From an uncultured beta proteobacterium (GTDB lineage Bacteria; Pseudomonadota; Gammaproteobacteria; Burkholderiales; SG8-39): DNA of 10,586 nucleotides. The DNA is taken from positions 1 to 10,586 of the forward strand of contig CAIPUP010000046.1 in assembly GCA_903868285.1 (NCBI GenBank). Direction: 5' to 3'. Both the position numbers and the translations under genes were made by a program. The notes under the pieces were generated by a model. The model was not told where the DNA came from. It saw only the letters and a list, made by a program, of their open reading frames with translations, and searched no databases. Below are positions 8,024 through 10,586 of this stretch, one piece after another (positions within the stretch are counted from its first letter, which is position 1; every line of letters begins with the position of its first letter).

Positions 8024-8584
8024 ATGTCCCAGGTCAACCTGACCAATCACTTTCTGATCGCCATGCCTGCCATGGCTGATCCTAATTTTTCTGGCACCGT
8101 GACCTATATCTGCGAGCACAGCCCGAACGGCGCGCTCGGGTTGGTGGTCAACCGTGCCAGTGATTTGACCATGGGTCATCTGTTCGAGCAGGTAGGAATC
8201 GATCTGTCTGACCGGACACTGGCGGCAGCGCCAGTACTGGCCGGTGGTCCGGTACGACCGGATTGTGGCTTCGTGCTGCACCGACCGCGCGGGCAGTGGA
8301 GCTCGACGCTGAAGGTGAATGAACACCTTGCCCTCACCACCTCGCGCGACATCCTCGAGGCTATCGGCCGGGGTGACGGGCCACAGCAGCAGATCGTCAC
8401 GCTCGGCTACTCCGGTTGGTCAGCCGGTCAACTTGAGCAGGAAATCCTGCAAAACGCCTGGCTGACGGTCGAGGCCAGCGGCACGGTGGTATTTGATGTC
8501 GCGCTTGAGCAGCGCTTTCAGGCGGCACTGGATTTGTTGGGCATCAGCCTGGCCCATCTTTCCGGTCAGGCGGGTCATGCATGA
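8024..8584 (+). CDS. yqgE: YqgE/AlgH family protein (DUF179)
   Basis: Conserved small cytoplasmic protein whose biochemical role is not settled; the Pseudomonas homologue has been called AlgH. With the ATG at 8024 it has 186 residues, almost exactly the E. coli YqgE length of 187 (from memory). The reading frame stays open upstream to 7949, but those 25 residues look non-conserved, whereas NLTNHFLIAMPAMADP right after this ATG is the classic YqgE N-terminus. Further family signatures are NGALGLVVNR, VLAGGPVRPDCGFVLH and LGYSGWSAGQLEQEI near the C-terminus. No clear Shine-Dalgarno precedes the start. It overlaps ruvX by four bases (ATGA), the usual yqgE-yqgF pairing in gammaproteobacteria. It is the first gene of the pyr operon here. 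Confidence 0.95.
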   Translation: MSQVNLTNHFLIAMPAMADPNFSGTVTYICEHSPNGALGLVVNRASDLTMGHLFEQVGIDLSDRTLAAAPVLAGGPVRPDCGFVLHRPRGQWSSTLKVNEHLALTTSRDILEAIGRGDGPQQQIVTLGYSGWSAGQLEQEILQNAWLTVEASGTVVFDVALEQRFQAALDLLGISLAHLSGQAGHA

Positions 8585-9003
8585 GCCAGTCCATGCTGGC
8601 GTTTGATTTCGGGTTGCGTCATATCGGCACGGCGGTGGGCAATCTTCAGTCTGGTCTGGCCACCGCCCTCGGACACATTGATGCGCAGGATAATGGCAGC
8701 CGGTTTGCTGCCATTGATGCCTTGGTGAGTGAATGGCAACCGGTGCAGCTGGTGGTCGGTTTGCCGCTGGCGCTGGATGGTGGCGAACACAGCATGACGG
8801 CGCGTGCACGGCGTTTTGGCCGGCAGTTGCAGGCGCGCTTTGCACTGCCGGTGCTGTTTGTCGATGAGCGCCTGAGCTCGGTCGAGGCCGAGCGTGGTTT
8901 GCGAGAAGCCGGACGTGGTGGCAGGAAAAACAAGCATTTGGTGCATGCCGAATCGGCGCGCATCATTCTTCAGGACTACCTTGATGAATCTTCCCGACGC
9001 TGA
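8581..9003 (+). CDS. ruvX: RuvX/YqgF, Holliday junction resolvase-like / 16S rRNA maturation nuclease
   Basis: Protein with an RNase H-like fold. The family was named a putative Holliday junction resolvase, but in E. coli it has been tied to 16S rRNA 5'-end maturation. It has 140 residues (E. coli YqgF is 138). Motifs: LAFDFGLRHIGTAVG at the N-terminus (first acidic residue in the DFG strand), VVGLPLALDGGE in the middle, and VDERLSSVEAE supplying the second acidic site. Near the C-terminus, where E. coli has VDSASA with the third catalytic Asp, this protein reads VHAESA: His122 stands at that position, with Glu124 two residues later. The rest of that helix (ARIILQDYL) aligns well. The ATG overlaps the yqgE stop, and the 3' end overlaps pyrR by 20 bp. 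Identity is secure; whether the active site is intact is open. Confidence 0.94.
   Translation: MSQSMLAFDFGLRHIGTAVGNLQSGLATALGHIDAQDNGSRFAAIDALVSEWQPVQLVVGLPLALDGGEHSMTARARRFGRQLQARFALPVLFVDERLSSVEAERGLREAGRGGRKNKHLVHAESARIILQDYLDESSRR
8972..8975 (+). promoter_or_regulatory. Ribosome binding site that fixes the pyrR start
   Basis: AGGA lies 8 bases before the ATG at 8984, inside the last codons of ruvX. It supports that ATG over the start 90 bases further upstream in the same open frame. Confidence 0.6.
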
Positions 9004-9487
9004 ACAACTTTGCACCGACCTGATCGATCGCGTACGCCCTGCGATCACACCAGACACAGCAGTGATAGGCATACGCACTGGCGGTGCCTGGCTGGCGGAG
9101 AGGCTGCATGCCGCATTCGCGCTGAGCACCCCTCTGGGCATATTGGATATCTCGTTTTACCGCGATGACTATCATCGCAGCGGGCTGCATAACAACGTCC
9201 AGCCTTCGCGCGTGCCCTTTGCGGTGGACGATCGCCCGATACTGCTGGTGGACGATGTGCTGTTCACCGGGCGCACCATCCGTGCCGCGATGAATGAAAT
9301 TTTTGATTACGGTCGCCCGGCGCGTATCGATCTTGCAGTGCTGGTCGATCGCGGCGAGCGGCAGCTGCCAATCTCCGCCACCTGGTCTGGTACATCGTTG
9401 GCGGTACCGCAGGGTCGCTTGTTGCGGCTGGTACGCAACGATGAAGGTCAACTGTCACTGCGTCTGTCGGAGGCCAAAGCCGCATGA
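8984..9487 (+). CDS. pyrR: PyrR bifunctional regulator / uracil phosphoribosyltransferase homologue
   Basis: Type I phosphoribosyltransferase-fold protein. In Bacillus, PyrR binds UMP and attenuates pyr mRNA, and also makes UMP from uracil and PRPP. It has 167 residues from the ATG at 8984, normal for the family. Visible motifs are AVIGIRTGG (about 26-34), LDISFYRDD (the PyrR-type active-site loop), the PRPP loop ILLVDDVLFTGRT (86-98, D90/D91) and the LAVLVDRGERQLPI block (118-130). The frame stays open for 30 codons upstream, but that stretch overlaps ruvX and is not PyrR-like; an AGGA ribosome site favours the chosen start. Residues known in B. subtilis for RNA contact (His140, Arg146, Lys152, numbering from memory) are E125, S131 and T137 here. 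The gene overlaps ruvX by 20 bp and pyrB by 4 bp, leaving no room for an attenuator directly before pyrB. Confidence 0.92.
   Translation: MNLPDAEQLCTDLIDRVRPAITPDTAVIGIRTGGAWLAERLHAAFALSTPLGILDISFYRDDYHRSGLHNNVQPSRVPFAVDDRPILLVDDVLFTGRTIRAAMNEIFDYGRPARIDLAVLVDRGERQLPISATWSGTSLAVPQGRLLRLVRNDEGQLSLRLSEAKAA
9469..9473 (+). promoter_or_regulatory. Ribosome binding site of pyrB
   Basis: GGAGG, a strong anti-16S match, lies within the end of pyrR with 10 bases to the pyrB ATG at 9484. Confidence 0.6.
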
Positions 9488-10431
9488 AAAATCCCCAGCT
9501 CGATGCCCAGGGGCGGTTGCAGCACCTGTTGACCACCGAGGGTCTGCCAAAAGCAGTGATGGAACAGATCCTCGATACCGCCGCTTCTTTTGTTGGTGTT
9601 ACCGAACGCGATGTTAAAAAGGTTCCCCTGCTGCGTGGCAAGTCGGTGTTCAACCTGTTCTTCGAGAATTCCACCCGCACCCGTACCACCTTTGAGATTG
9701 CCGCCAAAAGGCTGTCAGCGGATGTCATCAACCTGAACATCTCGACTTCCTCGACCGCCAAGGGCGAATCACTGCTCGACACCATCGATAATCTCTCGGC
9801 CATGCATGCCGATATGTTCGTGGTGCGCCATGCCCAGTCTGGTGCGGCACATCTGATTGCACAGCATGTGGCCTCGCATGTGCATGTCATCAATGCCGGC
9901 GATGGCCGTCATGCGCACCCCACCCAGGGTCTGCTGGACGCCTACACCATCCGCCATTACAAGCAGGATTTCACCCGCCTCACGGTTGCCATCGTTGGTG
10001 ACGTGCTGCATTCACGGGTAGCGCGCTCTTTGATACACGCGCTCACTACGCTTGGCACACCGGAGGTGCGTGTTATTGGTCCCTCGACCCTGTTGCCGAC
10101 CGAGGTGGGGCGCCTGGGTGTGCGGGTCTGCCGTGATATGCGTGAAGGCCTGGCTGGCGCCGATGTCATCGTCATGTTGCGATTGCAAAACGAACGCATG
10201 AAGGGCCCTTTGCTGCCCAGTGCGCAGGAATACGCAAAGTCCTATGGCCTCACTCCCGAAAAGCTCGCTCTGGCCAAGCCCGATGCCATCGTGATGCATC
10301 CCGGCCCGATGAACCGTGGCGTGGAAATCGATTCGGCGGTGGCGGATGGCCGGCAGTCAGTCATCCTGCCGCAGGTCACCTTTGGCATTGCGGTGCGAAT
10401 GGCGGTGATGAGCCTGCTGGGGAGCCACTGA
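9484..10431 (+). CDS. pyrB: Aspartate carbamoyltransferase catalytic subunit PyrB
   Basis: Joins carbamoyl phosphate and aspartate to give N-carbamoyl-aspartate, the first committed step of UMP synthesis. It has 315 residues. The carbamoyl-phosphate loop FENSTRTRTTFE is at 60-71 (S63, T64, R65, T66), the second-loop Lys is K93 in STAKGES, then come R115-H116 in VVRHAQ, NAGDGRHAHPTQGLLD, the Rossmann-like VAIVGDVLHSRVARS, and near the C-terminus HPGPMNRGVEID and QVTFGIAVRMAV. The HPGPMNRG and VTFGIAVRMA signatures resemble class A/B PyrB of Pseudomonas and Gram-positives more than the E. coli type that pairs with PyrI. The next gene is a dihydroorotase homologue, consistent with a PyrB-PyrC' complex. 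The ATG overlaps the pyrR stop (ATGA), and the gene ends in TGATG, shared with the next start. Very confident. Confidence 0.97.
   Translation: MKNPQLDAQGRLQHLLTTEGLPKAVMEQILDTAASFVGVTERDVKKVPLLRGKSVFNLFFENSTRTRTTFEIAAKRLSADVINLNISTSSTAKGESLLDTIDNLSAMHADMFVVRHAQSGAAHLIAQHVASHVHVINAGDGRHAHPTQGLLDAYTIRHYKQDFTRLTVAIVGDVLHSRVARSLIHALTTLGTPEVRVIGPSTLLPTEVGRLGVRVCRDMREGLAGADVIVMLRLQNERMKGPLLPSAQEYAKSYGLTPEKLALAKPDAIVMHPGPMNRGVEIDSAVADGRQSVILPQVTFGIAVRMAVMSLLGSH
10421..10424 (+). promoter_or_regulatory. Ribosome binding site of pyrC'
   Basis: GGAG lies 6 bases before the ATG at 10431, supporting that start over the second in-frame ATG at 10449. Confidence 0.55.
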
Positions 10432-10586
10432 TGGAATCCGGTAACGATATGAACAAGGCTAATTCCCCGAACGCGAATTCGACAACGCTACGCAATGGCC
10501 GCGTGATTGATCCGGCCTCCGGCACCGATGGCGTCATGGATGTGCATATCGATGCAGGACGCATTCTTGCCCTGGGTACAGCGCCG
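10431..10586 (+). CDS. pyrC: Dihydroorotase homologue PyrC' (class A aspartate carbamoyltransferase partner), N-terminal fragment
   Basis: Only the first 52 codons lie inside the window. From residue 21 the sequence reads RNGRVIDPASGTDG, followed by MDVHIDAGRILALG, the typical opening of cyclic amidohydrolases of the dihydroorotase type. Position right after pyrB matches pyrC' of Pseudomonas, where the product often lacks activity and acts as a scaffold for PyrB; the metal-binding HxH region lies beyond the edge, so activity cannot be judged here. The start codon shares one base with the pyrB stop (TGATG) and has a GGAG six bases upstream. About 20 Asn/Ser-rich residues precede the conserved core; an alternative Met is residue 7 (10449). 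It is too short to appear in a simple long-ORF list. Confidence 0.88.
   Translation, partial: MESGNDMNKANSPNANSTTLRNGRVIDPASGTDGVMDVHIDAGRILALGTAP

Noticed and set aside
8894..8983. Upstream extension of pyrR starting at 8894
   Set aside because: It overlaps ruvX deeply, has no PyrR similarity, and the ATG at 8984 has a good AGGA and gives a normal 167-residue protein.
8575..9141. 188-codon minus-strand open frame across ruvX and pyrR
   Set aside because: It is antisense to two clear genes, shows no recognisable motif, and is typical of long shadow frames in GC-rich DNA.
9264..9893. 209-codon minus-strand open frame across pyrR and pyrB
   Set aside because: It is antisense to highly conserved coding sequence and has a low-complexity composition with many Cys, Arg and Ser residues; no domain is recognisable.
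1..10586. Search for CRISPR arrays, insertion sequences, tRNA/rRNA genes or phage genes
   Set aside because: No regularly spaced repeats, transposase motifs, terminal inverted repeats or RNA-gene signatures were seen, and nearly all of the sequence is accounted for by housekeeping and motility genes.

Overview
The window (10,586 bp) looks like ordinary chromosomal DNA from a gammaproteobacterium, of the type seen in Pseudomonas, Xanthomonas and Chromatiales relatives. This rests on gene content: a Chp/Pil twitching-motility chemosensory pair (pilJ, chpA) lies near a yqgE-ruvX-pyrR-pyrB-pyrC' operon. From memory, the same two blocks are near neighbours in Pseudomonas aeruginosa. Species cannot be assigned from the sequence alone. 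I see no mobile element, CRISPR array, tRNA or rRNA, and no abrupt change of base composition.

Layout. Positions 1-1223 (+) hold the C-terminal two thirds of PilJ, the transmembrane chemoreceptor of the type IV pilus system; its N-terminus lies off the left edge. Positions 1244-6475 (+) hold ChpA/PilL, a 1743-residue CheA-type hybrid kinase with three recognisable histidine phosphotransfer sites, an ATPase core, a CheW-like domain and a C-terminal receiver. Positions 6442-7893 (-) hold a class I DNA photolyase whose 3' end overlaps the 3' end of chpA by 34 bp. A 130-bp divergent intergenic region (7894-8023) follows. The rest is a tightly packed plus-strand operon: yqgE (8024-8584), ruvX/yqgF (8581-9003), pyrR (8984-9487), pyrB (9484-10431) and the start of pyrC' (10431 to the right edge). 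Every junction in this operon overlaps.

How the genes work together. PilJ and ChpA are the receptor and kinase of one signalling complex that controls type IV pilus extension and retraction. PyrB carries out the first committed step of pyrimidine synthesis. In the class A enzymes of Pseudomonas type, a dihydroorotase-like PyrC' encoded just downstream is needed as a structural partner, and this arrangement fits that model. PyrR is a PRPP-binding regulator or uracil phosphoribosyltransferase homologue. YqgE is of unknown function, and RuvX/YqgF is an RNase H-fold protein linked to 16S rRNA maturation. The photolyase repairs UV damage and has no obvious functional tie to its neighbours.

I found no clearly new system. 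The points most worth a second look are residue-level departures in otherwise standard proteins: Phe at the last position of the photolyase tryptophan triad, His in place of the third acidic residue of RuvX, and loss of RNA-contact residues in PyrR. A shortened ChpA without adjacent pilK, chpB or chpC and the 34-bp convergent overlap are also notable.
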